In this document: in pieces, positions 56,245 through 64,000 of the stretch
Layout: the number at the start of each line of letters is the position of its first letter
Numbering within the stretch: the first letter of the stretch is position 1
DNA from: Rhodobacter xanthinilyticus
GTDB taxonomy: Bacteria > Pseudomonadota > Alphaproteobacteria > Rhodobacterales > Rhodobacteraceae
Length of the DNA: 64,000 nucleotides
Reading direction: 5' to 3'
NCBI RefSeq assembly: GCF_001856665.1
Contig: NZ_CP017781.1
Coordinates: 1,328,501 to 1,392,500 of the forward strand
Notes under the pieces: model-generated
What the model saw: only the letters and a program-made list of their open reading frames with translations
Databases searched by the model: none
What the model was told of the DNA's origin: nothing
Program-made: the position numbers and the translations under genes

Positions 56245-56372
56245 AGGGGGGCGCTGCCCCCCGGCTTCGCCTCCCCCCAGGATATTTCCGCATCGTTGAA
56301 GGGGAGGGCGGGGGCTGCTTTTCAACGATGTCCAAATATCCCGGGGGTGAATGCCGAAGGCAGAGGGGGCGG
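56245..56372. repeat. Stop-codon-associated repeat, class B, long palindrome (B2)
   Basis: Inner arms CCCCAGGATATTTCCGCATC plus GTTGAA (56275-56300) and TTCAACGATGTCCAAATATC plus CCGGGG (56321-56346) are complementary except near the middle; the surrounding GC-rich blocks (GGGGGGCGCTGCCCCCC and GGGGGCGGCGCCCCC) extend the symmetry. It starts about 10 bases after the dctD-like stop and precedes the rne promoter. Confidence 0.75.
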
Positions 56373-56434
56373 CGCCCCCTGCGCGGCCGGGCCAGGGGAT
56401 CGGGCGCGTTAACCAAATCCTGACGAAAAAGCGA

Positions 56435-56464
56435 TTGTCTTTGCCGGGGCGGCGTTGCTATTGT
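56435..56464 (+). promoter_or_regulatory. Putative rne promoter
   Basis: TTGTCT (56435-56440), an 18-base spacer and TATTGT (56459-56464). If used, it gives a 5' leader of about 350 bases before the RNase E start, comparable in length to the self-regulating rne leader of E. coli. Confidence 0.45.
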
Positions 56465-56820
56465 TGCTCTGATGTCGGCGGCCTGCGGTCAAATCCCCGC
56501 AGCGCGCCCACGGAATTCGCTGATTTCCGGACTTTGTTGCCTCGCGATGGCGGGGCAGGTCTGGGTCATCCGATTGGCCGGAAGGCCGTAGTTATGCCTG
56601 AAGGCTTTGAAAAGTCTCAGGTTTTCAGATGGGCGCCGGATATTCCGGCGCTTGGGACGAACCGCGATGGCGCGTGGAGAGGCAAGTCAGGTGAGGAGGA
56701 GCGGCGGTTTCGCCGGCTCCCCCGGCATGTCTCCCGAGGCGCCCGCCTCAACGAAAAACCATGTCGCGCGCGTCTTGCCCGAGAGGGGAAGGCGCCGATC
56801 GGCATGGGGAACATGGATTA
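56465..56820 (+). other. Long 5' leader of the RNase E gene
   Basis: About 355 bases between the predicted promoter and the rne ATG without a convincing gene. Several frames stay open but have no ribosome binding site or gene-like composition. In enterobacteria the rne leader folds into structures that RNase E cleaves to limit its own synthesis; whether this leader does so cannot be told by reading. Confidence 0.4.
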
Positions 56821-59595
56821 ATGGCAAAGAAAATGCTTATCGATGCCACCCACGCGGAGGAAACCCGCGTTGTGGTGGTGGACGGCAACAAGGTCGAAGA
56901 GTTCGACTTTGAGACCATCAACAAACGGCAGCTCGCCGGGAACATCTATCTGGCAAAAGTGACGCGGGTGGAGCCTTCGCTCCAGGCCGCTTTTGTCGAT
57001 TACGGTGGCAACCGCCACGGGTTCCTGGCTTTCGCCGAGATCCACCCGGATTATTACCAGATCCCGGTGGCCGACCGTCAGGCGCTGCTCGAGGAAGAGC
57101 GGCTCGCGGCGGAGGCCGAGGAGGCCGAGGAGAGCCGGTCGCGCTCGCGCCGGTCGCGCTCGCGTTCGCGCGGTGGCAAGGGCGGGGACGCGCGCGCCGA
57201 GAAGGCGCAGCAAGAGGATGCGGTGATCCGCTCCGAGGAGATCCCCGGCATGGCCGTGGTCGATCTCGAGGCCGATGAGCCGGGCGACGATATCGAGGCG
57301 GTGGCCGAGGTGATCGCCGAGGCGGTCGCCACCGAGGCCGTGGCCGAAGAGATGGCCGAGGCCGCGCAGGCCGGCGCCGAGGAGCTCGCGGCGGAAGCCG
57401 AGGGCGAGGCCGAGGAGGCCGAGCACGATCACGACCACCACGACCACCCGGTCGATGACGAGATCGAATCGGTCGCCGACGAGGACGTGCAGGAAGAGAT
57501 CCGCGCGCCCCGCAAGCCGCGCGCGCGCCGCTACAAGATCCAGGAAGTGATCAAGGTGCGCCAGATCATGCTGGTGCAGGTCGTCAAGGAAGAGCGTGGC
57601 AACAAGGGCGCGGCGCTGACCACCTATCTCTCGCTCGCCGGCCGGTACTGCGTCTTGATGCCGAACACCGCCCGGGGCGGCGGCATCTCGCGCAAGATCA
57701 CCAACGCCGCCGACCGCAAGAAGCTCAAGGAGATCGCGGGCGAGATGGAGGTGCCGCAGGGCGCCGGGCTGATCATCCGCACCGCGGGCGCGCAGCGCAC
57801 CAAGACCGAGATCCGCCGCGATTATGAATATCTGATGCGGCTGTGGGAGCAGATCCGCGAGCTCACGCTCAAATCGATCGCTCCCGCGCCGATCTATGAA
57901 GAGGGCGATCTGATCAAGCGCTCGATCCGCGACCTCTACTCCAAGGAGATCGACGAGGTTCTGGTCGAGGGCGATCGCGGCTACCGCGTCGCCAAGGATT
58001 TCATGAAGATGATCATGCCGACCCATGCCAAGCAGGTCGTGCATTATCAGGAACAACTGCCGCTCTTCGCGCGCTATCAGGTCGAGAGCTATCTCTCCTC
58101 GATGTTCAACCCGGTCGTGCAGCTCAAATCGGGCGGCTATATCGTCATCGGGGTGACCGAGGCGCTGGTCGCGATCGACGTGAACTCGGGCCGGGCCACG
58201 AAAGAGGGCTCGATCGAGGAAACCGCGCTCAAGACCAACCTCGAGGCCGCCGATGAGGTGGCGCGTCAGCTGCGGCTGCGCGACCTCGCCGGGCTGATCG
58301 TGATCGACTTCATCGACATGGAGGAGCGCAAGAACAACTCCGCCGTCGAGAAACGCCTGAAAGAGAAGCTCAAGACCGACCGTGCGCGGATCCAGGTCGG
58401 GCGGATCTCGGGCTTCGGTCTGTTGGAAATGAGCCGTCAGCGGCTGCGTCCGGGGATGCTCGAGAGCACCACCCAGCCCTGCCCGCATTGCCATGGCACC
58501 GGGCTGATCCGCTCCGACGACAGCCTCGCGCTGCAGGTGCTGCGCGCGATCGAGGAAGAGGGCACGCGCAAGCGCAGCCGCGAGGTTCTGGTGCGCTGCC
58601 CCGTGGCGGTTGCGAACTATCTGATGAACGCCAAGCGCGAGCATATCGCCTCGATCGAGGCGCGCTATGGCATGTCGGTGCGGCTCGAGGCCGATCCGAG
58701 CCTCGTGAGCCCGGATTTCTCGATCGAGAAGTTCAAGACCGCGACCCGGATCGTGCCCGATCCGATGTCGGCGGCGGTGCATGCCACGGCCGAGCTGATG
58801 GCGGAGATCGACGAGGCGGATCTGCTCGAGGAGGAGGAGATCGTCGAGGAGGCGGAGGCCGAAGAGGTCGCCGAGGCGGTCGAGGCGGTGGCTGAGGCGG
58901 CGGCTTCGGGCGATGAGCAGCCGAAGAAGAAGCGTCGTCGGCGGCGTCGCAAGAAGAAAGGCCCGGGGGCGCTCGATGCCGAGGGCGCCGAGGAGGCGTC
59001 GGACGACGAGGACGGTGCGGACGAGGGCGCCGAGGGTGAGGGCGATGACGACGAGGCGGCCGAGGATGCGGCGCGCGCGGCGGCGGCGGCCGAGCTTGCG
59101 GCGATGAGCCCGGATGAGGGCGCGGCGGCGGCGGAACCCGCGGCCGAGGCGGCCCCGGAAGAGGCGCCTGCGCCGAAGAAACCCACGCGCTCGCGCTCGC
59201 GCAAGAAGGCCGAACCCGCGGAGGGCGCCGAGGCGCCGGTTGCGGCGGCCGAGGGCGAGGAGCCGGTGAAGAAGCCGAGCCGTTCGCGCAAGAAAGCCGC
59301 GCCCGCCGAGGCGGTCGAGGGCGAGGCGCCGGTGAAGAAGCCGAGCCGCTCGCGCAAGAAGGCCGAGGCGGATGCGGCCGCGCCTGCGGATCTGCCTGCG
59401 GCGGAGCCGGTTGTGGAAGCGGCGCCTGCGCCCGAGCCTGAGGTCGCGCCCGCGCCGGTGAGCGAGGTGGCCCCCGAGCCTGTGGCCGAGCCTGTCGCCG
59501 AGCCGGTTGCCGAGCCCGCGCCGCAACCCGCGCCGGAGCCGGTGGGCGAGGATGGCCCGCCGAAGCCCAAGCGCACCGGTTGGTGGTCGCGCTGA
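56821..59595 (+). CDS. rne: Ribonuclease E
   Basis: Endoribonuclease E, core of the RNA degradosome. 924 residues. The S1 domain begins at about residue 36 (AGNIYLAKVTRVEPSLQAAF) and is interrupted at about 95-240 by a low-complexity insert: an Arg/Ser block (SRSRSRRSRSRSRGG), an acidic stretch and the His-rich HDHDHHDHP. The RNase H/DNase-I-like catalytic core has Asp in AIDVNSGRAT and IDFIDMEERK, and the zinc-link is CPHCHG. The C-terminal 270 residues are disordered: an Arg/Lys tract (KKKRRRRRRKKKG) and two copies of PVKKPSRSRKKA. Catalytic Asp residues are intact. Membrane-targeting helix not evident. Confidence 0.95.
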   Translation: MAKKMLIDATHAEETRVVVVDGNKVEEFDFETINKRQLAGNIYLAKVTRVEPSLQAAFVDYGGNRHGFLAFAEIHPDYYQIPVADRQALLEEERLAAEAEEAEESRSRSRRSRSRSRGGKGGDARAEKAQQEDAVIRSEEIPGMAVVDLEADEPGDDIEAVAEVIAEAVATEAVAEEMAEAAQAGAEELAAEAEGEAEEAEHDHDHHDHPVDDEIESVADEDVQEEIRAPRKPRARRYKIQEVIKVRQIMLVQVVKEERGNKGAALTTYLSLAGRYCVLMPNTARGGGISRKITNAADRKKLKEIAGEMEVPQGAGLIIRTAGAQRTKTEIRRDYEYLMRLWEQIRELTLKSIAPAPIYEEGDLIKRSIRDLYSKEIDEVLVEGDRGYRVAKDFMKMIMPTHAKQVVHYQEQLPLFARYQVESYLSSMFNPVVQLKSGGYIVIGVTEALVAIDVNSGRATKEGSIEETALKTNLEAADEVARQLRLRDLAGLIVIDFIDMEERKNNSAVEKRLKEKLKTDRARIQVGRISGFGLLEMSRQRLRPGMLESTTQPCPHCHGTGLIRSDDSLALQVLRAIEEEGTRKRSREVLVRCPVAVANYLMNAKREHIASIEARYGMSVRLEADPSLVSPDFSIEKFKTATRIVPDPMSAAVHATAELMAEIDEADLLEEEEIVEEAEAEEVAEAVEAVAEAAASGDEQPKKKRRRRRRKKKGPGALDAEGAEEASDDEDGADEGAEGEGDDDEAAEDAARAAAAAELAAMSPDEGAAAAEPAAEAAPEEAPAPKKPTRSRSRKKAEPAEGAEAPVAAAEGEEPVKKPSRSRKKAAPAEAVEGEAPVKKPSRSRKKAEADAAAPADLPAAEPVVEAAPAPEPEVAPAPVSEVAPEPVAEPVAEPVAEPAPQPAPEPVGEDGPPKPKRTGWWSR

Positions 59596-59604
59596 GAGTT
59601 GAAC

Positions 59605-59635
59605 CCGCCGGGCCTTGTGCCCGGCGGTTTTCATT
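59605..59635 (+). terminator. Terminator of rne
   Basis: CCGCCGGGC (59605-59613) and GCCCGGCGG (59619-59627) form a 9-bp stem with a 5-base loop, followed by TTTTCATTT. It starts 9 bases after the rne stop. Confidence 0.85.
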
Positions 59636-59640
59636 TGGGC

Positions 59641-59690
59641 ACCCCGGGGCGCCGCCCCGGACCCCGGGATATTTCGGGCATCGTTGAAGG
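59641..59690. repeat. Stop-codon-associated repeat, class B, single arm (B3)
   Basis: ACCCCGGGGCGCCGCCCCGG, then ACCCCGGGATATTTCGGGCA and TCGTTGAAGG. It follows the rne terminator and precedes the convergent tusA-like stop by 9 bases. Same arm sequence as at 60803 and 56275, with no second arm. Confidence 0.7.
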
Positions 59691-59698
59691 GGGGGCGT

Positions 59699-59926
59699 TC
59701 AGCCCCGGGCGACGCGGTAGCGCTTGAGGCGCCCCTCATCTTCGGCCGAGAGCAGCCGGTGCCCGGCTTGTGCGCAAAAATGCGGCACGTCGATCCAGCT
59801 TGCGCCGTCGGTCGCCACGAGTTCGACCACCGCGCCGGGGGGCAGCCCCTCGAGCACCTTGCGCAGGCGCAGGACCGGTAGCGGGCACAAAAGCCCCTGC
59901 GCATCGATATGAGCGGCGATCTCCAT
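59699..59926 (-). CDS. TusA-family sulfurtransferase-like protein
   Basis: 75 residues. The family motif LDxxGLxCPxPxL appears as IDAQGLLCPLPVLRLRK, with Cys14 as the persulfide-carrying residue. TusA delivers sulfur to tRNA thiolation and to molybdenum cofactor enzymes; YedF-like proteins are another possibility. No partner genes adjacent. It is convergent with rne and divergent from ccdA by about 90 bases. Confidence 0.87.
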   Translation of the reverse strand: MEIAAHIDAQGLLCPLPVLRLRKVLEGLPPGAVVELVATDGASWIDVPHFCAQAGHRLLSAEDEGRLKRYRVARG

Positions 59927-60017
59927 GCCCCCGGCCTAGCGGTGGCGCGCGGATTTGTCCACGCGGATGTGACCGGCGCCCCGGTGACGGCGCGCGCGCG
60001 GGATGCTAGGAGGGGGC

Positions 60018-60761
60018 ATGTTTGGAATTGATCTCATCGATGCCGCCTTCCTGCCTGCCGCGCTGGTCGCGCTGGTGGCGGGGCTTTTGTCCTTCCTCAG
60101 CCCCTGCGTGCTGCCGATCGTGCCGCCCTATCTGGCCTATATGGGCGGGGTGAGCATGGGCGAGCTGCGCGAGGGGCGGCGCTCGGCGGTGGTGCCGGCG
60201 CTTTTCTTCGTGCTCGGGCTCTCGACGGTCTTTCTGTTCATGGGCTTTGCCGCCTCGGCCTTCGGACGGTTCTTCCTGAGCAATCAGGAGCTCTTCGGGC
60301 GGATCTCGGGCGCGGTGATCATCGTGCTCGGCCTGCATTTCCTCGGTCTCTTCCGGATCCCGCTGCTCGACCGCGAGGCGCGGCTCGATGCGGGGGATCA
60401 GGGCGGCTCCTCGCTGGGCGCCTATGTGCTGGGCCTCGCCTTTGCCTTTGGCTGGACGCCCTGCATCGGCCCGCAGCTCGGCGCGATTCTCTCGATCGCG
60501 GCCTCGGGGGGCGATATGGCGCGCGGCACCGGGCTGCTCGCGGTCTATGCGCTCGGCCTCGGGATCCCGTTCCTGCTCGCCGCGCTTTTCATCCAGCGCG
60601 CGATCGGCGTGATGAACCGGCTCAAGCGTCATATGGGGCTGATCGAGAAGGCAATGGGCGCGCTCTTGCTGCTTGTGGGGCTGCTCCTCGTCACCAACGC
60701 GTTCTCGGCGATCAGCTTCTGGCTGCTCGAGACCTTCCCCGGCCTCGCCCAGCTTGGCTGA
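60018..60761 (+). CDS. ccdA: Cytochrome c biogenesis/thiol-disulfide transporter CcdA
   Basis: Inner-membrane protein that passes electrons from cytoplasmic thioredoxin to periplasmic thiols, needed for cytochrome c assembly. 247 residues with six hydrophobic segments. The two redox cysteines are in LSFLSPCVLPIVPPYLAYM and FAFGWTPCIGPQLG. I use ATG 60018, preceded by AGGAGG; the frame has a short in-frame upstream extension. Isolated from other ccm genes. Confidence 0.93.
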   Translation: MFGIDLIDAAFLPAALVALVAGLLSFLSPCVLPIVPPYLAYMGGVSMGELREGRRSAVVPALFFVLGLSTVFLFMGFAASAFGRFFLSNQELFGRISGAVIIVLGLHFLGLFRIPLLDREARLDAGDQGGSSLGAYVLGLAFAFGWTPCIGPQLGAILSIAASGGDMARGTGLLAVYALGLGIPFLLAALFIQRAIGVMNRLKRHMGLIEKAMGALLLLVGLLLVTNAFSAISFWLLETFPGLAQLG

Positions 60762-60768
60762 GCGGGCA

Positions 60769-60892
60769 GGGGGCGCCGCCCCCTCGGCCCTGGCGGGCCT
60801 CACCCCGGGGATATTTCCGCATCGTTGAAGGGAGAGGCGTCCTGCCTTCAATGATGTCCAAATATCCCGGGGTCCGGGGCAGCGCCCCGGGG
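60769..60892. repeat. Stop-codon-associated repeat, class B, long palindrome (B4)
   Basis: Arms CCCCGGGGATATTTCCGCAT plus CGTTGAAG (60803-60830) and CTTCAATGATGTCCAAATAT plus CCCGGGG (60845-60871), with GC-rich flanks AGGGGGCGCCGCCCCCT and CCGGGGCAGCGCCCCGG. It fills the gap between the convergent ccdA and enoyl-CoA hydratase genes, 7 to 11 bases from both stops. Nearly identical inside to B2. Confidence 0.78.
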
Positions 60893-60902
60893 CTCTCCGT
60901 CC

Positions 60903-61688
60903 TTAGGCCCAGTCGGGTTTGCGCTTTTCGATGAAGGCGCAGATCCCCTCGTTCGTGTCGCGGTGGAGCATGTTCTCGACCATCACCGCGGCGGTATGGT
61001 CATAGGCCTCGGCGAGGGTCAGGGGCAGTTGCTCGTAAAAGGCGCGCTTGCCGATCTTGACCGCGACCGAGAGTTTCGCCGCGACCGTCTCGGCGAGCCG
61101 GGCGGCTTCGGCGGAGAGCTCGGCTGCCGGCACCACGCGGTTCACCAGCCCCACTTCGCGCGCGCGGGCCGCCTCGATGAATTCGCCGGTGGTGAGCATC
61201 TCGAAAGCCACCTTGCGCGGCACATTGCGGGTGAGCGCCACCATCGGCGTCGAGCAGAAGAGCCCGATATTCACCCCGTTCACGCCAAAGCGCGTGCCCT
61301 CCGCCGCCACCGCCATGTCGCAGCTCGCCACCAGTTGGCACCCCGCCGCGGTGGCGATGCCATGGACTTCGGCGATCACCGGCTGCGGCAGCGCGGGGAT
61401 CAGCTGCATCACCTCCGAGCAGCGCGCGAAGAGATCGGCGAAATAGCCCGCGCCGCCATCCTCCGCCGTGCGCGCGGCCTGCATCTCCTTGAGATCATGG
61501 CCCGCGCAGAAGGCCTTGCCCGCGCCTTTCAGCACCACGGCCTTCACCGCGCTCTCTTCGGCCAGCGCCTCGAGCCGCCCTTTCAGCGCCGCGAGCATCG
61601 CATCCGAGAGCGCATTGAGCGAGCCCGGCGCATTCAGCGTCAGATGCGCGACCGCGCCGCGGCGCTCGTATTCGACGAGTTGTGACAT
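60903..61688 (-). CDS. Enoyl-CoA hydratase/isomerase family protein
   Basis: 261 residues, crotonase fold. The oxyanion-hole segments are FCAGHDLKEM and VHGIATAAGCQLVASCDMAV. Where classic enoyl-CoA hydratase has the catalytic Glu, this has FGVNGVNIGLFCSTPMVAL, the pattern of the ECHDC3-like group, so ordinary hydratase activity is uncertain. Start ATG 61688 with GGAGG 7 bases upstream. Monocistronic; divergent from the thioesterase gene. Confidence 0.87.
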   Translation of the reverse strand: MSQLVEYERRGAVAHLTLNAPGSLNALSDAMLAALKGRLEALAEESAVKAVVLKGAGKAFCAGHDLKEMQAARTAEDGGAGYFADLFARCSEVMQLIPALPQPVIAEVHGIATAAGCQLVASCDMAVAAEGTRFGVNGVNIGLFCSTPMVALTRNVPRKVAFEMLTTGEFIEAARAREVGLVNRVVPAAELSAEAARLAETVAAKLSVAVKIGKRAFYEQLPLTLAEAYDHTAAVMVENMLHRDTNEGICAFIEKRKPDWA

Positions 61689-61741
61689 TGCATTTCCTCC
61701 CTGTTGACGGAAGTCTAGGGGCGGGAGAAAGGAGAGCAAGG

Positions 61742-62161
61742 ATGAAAAATCTGATGGACGCGGCGTCCCTCGAGGCGTTTTTGGCGCGCGAATTTCCGCA
61801 AGTGGGCGGGCAATTCGCGATCGAGAGCCTCGACGAGGGCGAGCTTGTGGTGCGGCTGCGGGTGGGCGAGGGGCATCTGCGCCCGGGCGGCACGGTCTCG
61901 GGGCCCTCGATGTTCGCGCTGGCCGATGTCGGCATCTATCTCGCGATTCTCGCGAAGATCGGGCCGGTGGCGCTCGCGGTGACCACCTCGGCGAGCGTCG
62001 ATTTCCTGCGCAAGCCCGAGGCCGGGCGCGATCTGATCGCGCGGGTGCGGATCCTCAAGCTCGGGCGGGTGCTCGCGGTGGGCGAGTGTCTGATCTTCTC
62101 CGAGGGCGGGGCGGCGCCGGTGGCGCGCGCCTCGATGACCTATTCGATCCCGCCGAAATGA
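61742..62161 (+). CDS. PaaI-type hotdog thioesterase
   Basis: 139 residues, hotdog fold of the PaaI/YdiI group, which hydrolyses acyl-CoAs. Typical segments are GHLRPGGTVSGPSMFALADV (the Asp in ALADVG is catalytic) and TTSASVDFLRKPEAGRDL. ATG 61742 follows GGAGAGCAAGG. Divergent from the enoyl-CoA hydratase-like gene with 53 bases between starts, which hints at shared control of acyl-CoA turnover; substrate unknown. Confidence 0.85.
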   Translation: MKNLMDAASLEAFLAREFPQVGGQFAIESLDEGELVVRLRVGEGHLRPGGTVSGPSMFALADVGIYLAILAKIGPVALAVTTSASVDFLRKPEAGRDLIARVRILKLGRVLAVGECLIFSEGGAAPVARASMTYSIPPK

Positions 62162-62167
62162 GCCGGC

Positions 62168-62644
62168 TCAGGGCGCGGGTTTGAGATCGACGGTGAGCTT
62201 GCCGCGCCGGGCGTAATGGATCCAGCGGTCCGAGGCTTCGGCGGCGGCATAGCCCACCCCGGCCACCACGAGCCCGACCGGCGTCGGCAAAAGCGGCGCG
62301 CGGCCATCGACCGCGGCATCATAGCGCTCGGCCGCGGTGAACCCGGGGGCCGTGCAGCGTACGAAAAGCGGCGCGGGTTTGCCCTTCACCTTCGGCAGCG
62401 CGATCTTTGCCGGTGTCACGATCTCGGGGTAGGTCAGATCGTCGCTCGAGAGCGTGCAGCGCGCCCCGGCGACCGCGCCCGCGGGGCCTTTCGTGGCCAC
62501 CGTCACATTGCGGTAGCCGCTCACCCGCGCGGCGAAGCTCTCGGTCTTGAAGGCAGGTTGGGTCGGCGCGCTGTCCTGTGCGCCGGGGAGCGTGCAGGCG
62601 CCAAGCGCGATCAGGGCGGCGGCGGCGAGGGCTTGGGCTTTCAT
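62168..62644 (-). CDS. Uncharacterised lipoprotein
   Basis: 158 residues with a short lipoprotein signal ending LIALGACTLPG (Cys17 acylated). The mature protein has two cysteines (ARCTLSSDDL; LFVRCTAPGF) that could form a disulfide, and GLVVAGVGYAAAEASDRWIHY near the C-terminus. I do not recognise the family. Convergent with the thioesterase gene, 6 bases between stops, and divergent from rplM. Confidence 0.72.
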   Translation of the reverse strand: MKAQALAAAALIALGACTLPGAQDSAPTQPAFKTESFAARVSGYRNVTVATKGPAGAVAGARCTLSSDDLTYPEIVTPAKIALPKVKGKPAPLFVRCTAPGFTAAERYDAAVDGRAPLLPTPVGLVVAGVGYAAAEASDRWIHYARRGKLTVDLKPAP

Positions 62645-62783
62645 CGGGTCTTCCTTCTCGAGCGGGCGGTCTGGTGAGGAACTTACGCGCGGCGCGGGGC
62701 GCTCTGACGCGGCGGCGGTGGCGGGGAGTTGGCGCGAATCTCACGAATTGATTGGGGTATTATGATACCGATTTTGCAAGGCA

Positions 62784-62812
62784 TTGTTTTTGCTTTGAAA
62801 CTTTCCGATATT
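62784..62812 (+). promoter_or_regulatory. Putative promoter of rplM-rpsI
   Basis: TTGTTT (62784-62789), a 17-base spacer and GATATT (62807-62812), giving a leader of about 70 bases. The 240-base region between the lipoprotein and rplM is A/T-rich for this window and also holds the short inverted repeat GGTATTATGATACC. Confidence 0.4.
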
Positions 62813-62887
62813 CGCGCTTGAAATGCGTGCGGAAATCGCCCAAAAGCCGGCATCCGAATTCCACAACCCTTCAAAGGGCGATCGACA

Positions 62888-63349
62888 ATGAAAACCTATA
62901 CCGCGAAACCTGCGGAGATCGAGAAGAAGTGGATCCTGATTGACGCCGAGGGCGTCGTTCTGGGCCGCCTCGCCACGATCGTTGCCATGCGTCTGCGTGG
63001 CAAGCACAAGCCGACCTTCACCCCCCATATGGACATGGGCGACAACGTGATCATCATCAACGCCGACAAGGTGCAGATGACCGGCACGAAGCGTGAAGAC
63101 AAGCGCTACTACTGGCACACGAACCACCCGGGCGGGATCAAGTTCCGCACCGCGCGTCAGGTTCTCGAAGGCGCCCATCCGGAGCGCGTCGTGATCAAGG
63201 CCGTCGAGCGGATGATCTCGCGCAACCGTCTTGGCCGTCAGCAGATGTCGAACCTGCGCGTCTATGCCGGTGCCGAGCACCCGCATGAGGCCCAACAGCC
63301 CGAAGTTCTCGACGTCAAAGTCCTGAACAAGAAAAACACCCGGAGCTAA
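62888..63349 (+). CDS. rplM: 50S ribosomal protein L13
   Basis: Ribosomal protein L13, an early 50S assembly protein that binds 23S rRNA. 153 residues. [32 protein letters not shown] and the signature [22 protein letters not shown] are clear. It is followed by rpsI after 2 bases, the universal pair. Confidence 0.98.
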   Translation: MKTYTAKPAEIEKKWILIDAEGVVLGRLATIVAMRLRGKHKPTFTPHMDMGDNVIIINADKVQMTGTKREDKRYYWHTNHPGGIKFRTARQVLEGAHPERVVIKAVERMISRNRLGRQQMSNLRVYAGAEHPHEAQQPEVLDVKVLNKKNTRS

Positions 63350-63351
63350 TC

Positions 63352-63840
63352 ATGTCCGATATCAAATCCCTCGATGATCTGAAGTCGGTCGTTTCGGGCG
63401 CCGAAGCCGCCGTCGCCGTGGCCGCTGGCCCCCGTGAGCCGGTGCGCGACGCGCTCAACCGCTCCTATGCCACCGGCAAGCGTAAAGACGCGGTCGCCCG
63501 CGTCTGGGTCAAGCCCGGCTCGGGCAAGATCGTTGTGAACGGCAAGGAAATGCCGGTTTACTTCGCGCGCCCCGTGCTCCAGCTGATCGTGAACCAGCCG
63601 TTCCAGATCGCTGGTGTCGAAGGCCAATATGACGTCTACGCCACCGTGACCGGCGGCGGCCTCTCGGGCCAGGCCGGTGCGGTCAAGCACGGCATCTCGA
63701 AAGCGCTGCAACTGCACGAGCCGTCGCTGCGCGCGCCGCTCAAGGCCGCGGGCTTCCTGACCCGTGACTCGCGCGTCGTCGAACGGAAGAAATACGGCAA
63801 GGCCAAAGCCCGCCGTTCGTTCCAGTTCTCGAAGCGCTGA
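63352..63840 (+). CDS. rpsI: 30S ribosomal protein S9
   Basis: Ribosomal protein S9. 162 residues; the N-terminal 38 residues are an extension common in alphaproteobacteria. Core motifs: [38 protein letters not shown] and the P-site-contacting C-terminal tail [19 protein letters not shown] ending in Lys-Arg. Confidence 0.98.
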   Translation: MSDIKSLDDLKSVVSGAEAAVAVAAGPREPVRDALNRSYATGKRKDAVARVWVKPGSGKIVVNGKEMPVYFARPVLQLIVNQPFQIAGVEGQYDVYATVTGGGLSGQAGAVKHGISKALQLHEPSLRAPLKAAGFLTRDSRVVERKKYGKAKARRSFQFSKR

Positions 63841-63860
63841 TTTCAGCCTTTGGCTATACG

Positions 63861-63892
63861 AAAGGGCCGCCCGGTTGGGCGGCCCTTTTGCT
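63861..63892. terminator. Terminator of rplM-rpsI
   Basis: AAAGGGCCGCCC-GGTT-GGGCGGCCCTTTT, a perfect GC stem of 9 bp extended by A/T pairs, 20 bases after the rpsI stop. Shape and A/T flanks suit termination from both strands. Confidence 0.9.
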
Positions 63893-63912
63893 TTCGGGGA
63901 GGGGCAGGGCGC

Positions 63913-64000
63913 TCAGGCCGCCTCGTCGATCGGGGAGGCGTTGAGCTCATTGTAGCGCTCGGCACCCATCCGGTCGTGCAGATCGATCTGGGTCTCGAGG
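63913..64000 (-). CDS. Unassigned protein, C-terminal end only
   Basis: The frame enters from the right edge and ends at TGA 63913-63915, giving at least 28 residues (LETQIDLHDRMGAERYNELN, then ASPIDEAA). Composition is gene-like and the stop is placed properly against the terminator at 63861. Too little is visible to assign a family. Confidence 0.6.
   Translation of the reverse strand, partial: LETQIDLHDRMGAERYNELNASPIDEAA

Noticed and set aside
56818..59904. 1028-codon antisense frame opposite rne
   Set aside because: Arg/Leu-rich repeats are just the complement of the acidic RNase E stretches.

Overview
This is a gene-dense, very GC-rich bacterial window that fits a chromosomal segment of the Rhodobacteraceae (Rhodobacter/Cereibacter-like alphaproteobacteria). 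Evidence: the gene order trpG-trpD-trpC-moaC-moeA-lexA; a direct-repeat SOS box (GTTC-N7-GTTC) in the lexA promoter; a TakP-type TRAP binding protein; an alphaproteobacterial F1-ATPase zeta subunit (DUF1476) divergent from purC-purS-purQ; a stand-alone corrinoid protein plus homocysteine methyltransferase in place of one-piece MetH; and Bpt, DUF2852, DUF6778-like and PA0069-type proteins. No insertion sequence, prophage, CRISPR array or plasmid gene is visible. Most of the window is core genome, so most novelty is in regulation, domain architecture and intergenic repeats.

Layout. 1-4471 (minus): trpG-trpD-trpC-moaC-moeA-lexA, with ATGA stop/start overlaps in the first four. 4629-6125 (plus): a degenerate YibQ-type protein with a long Pro/Ala linker. 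6157-10747 (minus): trpE, ppiD and an aminotransferase. 10842-13277 (minus): fabI-lysE-gpt-DUF2127. 13410-15300 (plus): pdxH, a two-domain cold-shock protein, a DUF192 protein and tRNA-Pro(UGG). 15984-19667 (plus): class II ribonucleotide reductase behind two NrdR-type boxes. 20191-24631 (minus): a chemoreceptor and two paralogous TRAP binding proteins. 24822-26897 (minus): bpt, a DUF2852 gene with a two-operator promoter, and a YbaK protein. 26987-30043 (plus): glnE and a small conserved-looking gene.

30033-39701 holds glucose catabolism on both sides of an unrelated insert: edd-eda on the minus strand and zwf-pgl-pgi on the plus strand. The same palindrome GTTAGCGCTAAC sits in both promoters, so one LacI-type repressor (probably a CceR homologue) should control the whole Entner-Doudoroff route. 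Between them lie a lipoprotein, and an RNA methyltransferase, a PIN nuclease and a DUF2478 protein with overlapping ends. 39748-44362: MFS transporter, AlkA-like glycosylase, esterase, HNH nuclease, DUF2254. 44365-48339: DUF1638 protein, 52-residue membrane protein, corrinoid protein, radical-SAM protein and homocysteine methyltransferase, parts of a split methionine synthase. 48446-51067: MprF-like protein and ATPase zeta subunit. 51279-53057: purC-purS-purQ. 53103-56234: DctB-type kinase and a DctD-type regulator that has lost its GAFTGA loop. 56821-59595: RNase E with an acidic/His-rich insert in the S1 domain. 59699-64000: TusA-like protein, CcdA, enoyl-CoA hydratase, thioesterase, lipoprotein, rplM-rpsI and the end of one unassigned gene.

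Most notable observations: (1) a family of intergenic hairpins and half-hairpins that always begin shortly after a stop codon (seven sites in two related sequence classes); (2) the shared Entner-Doudoroff operator; (3) the DctD-like regulator without GAFTGA; (4) a pair of unassigned operators around the DUF2852 promoter; (5) the RNA methyltransferase/PIN/DUF2478 trio; (6) the split methionine synthase with three accessory genes. All similarity and motif statements are by eye from the sequence; no search was run.
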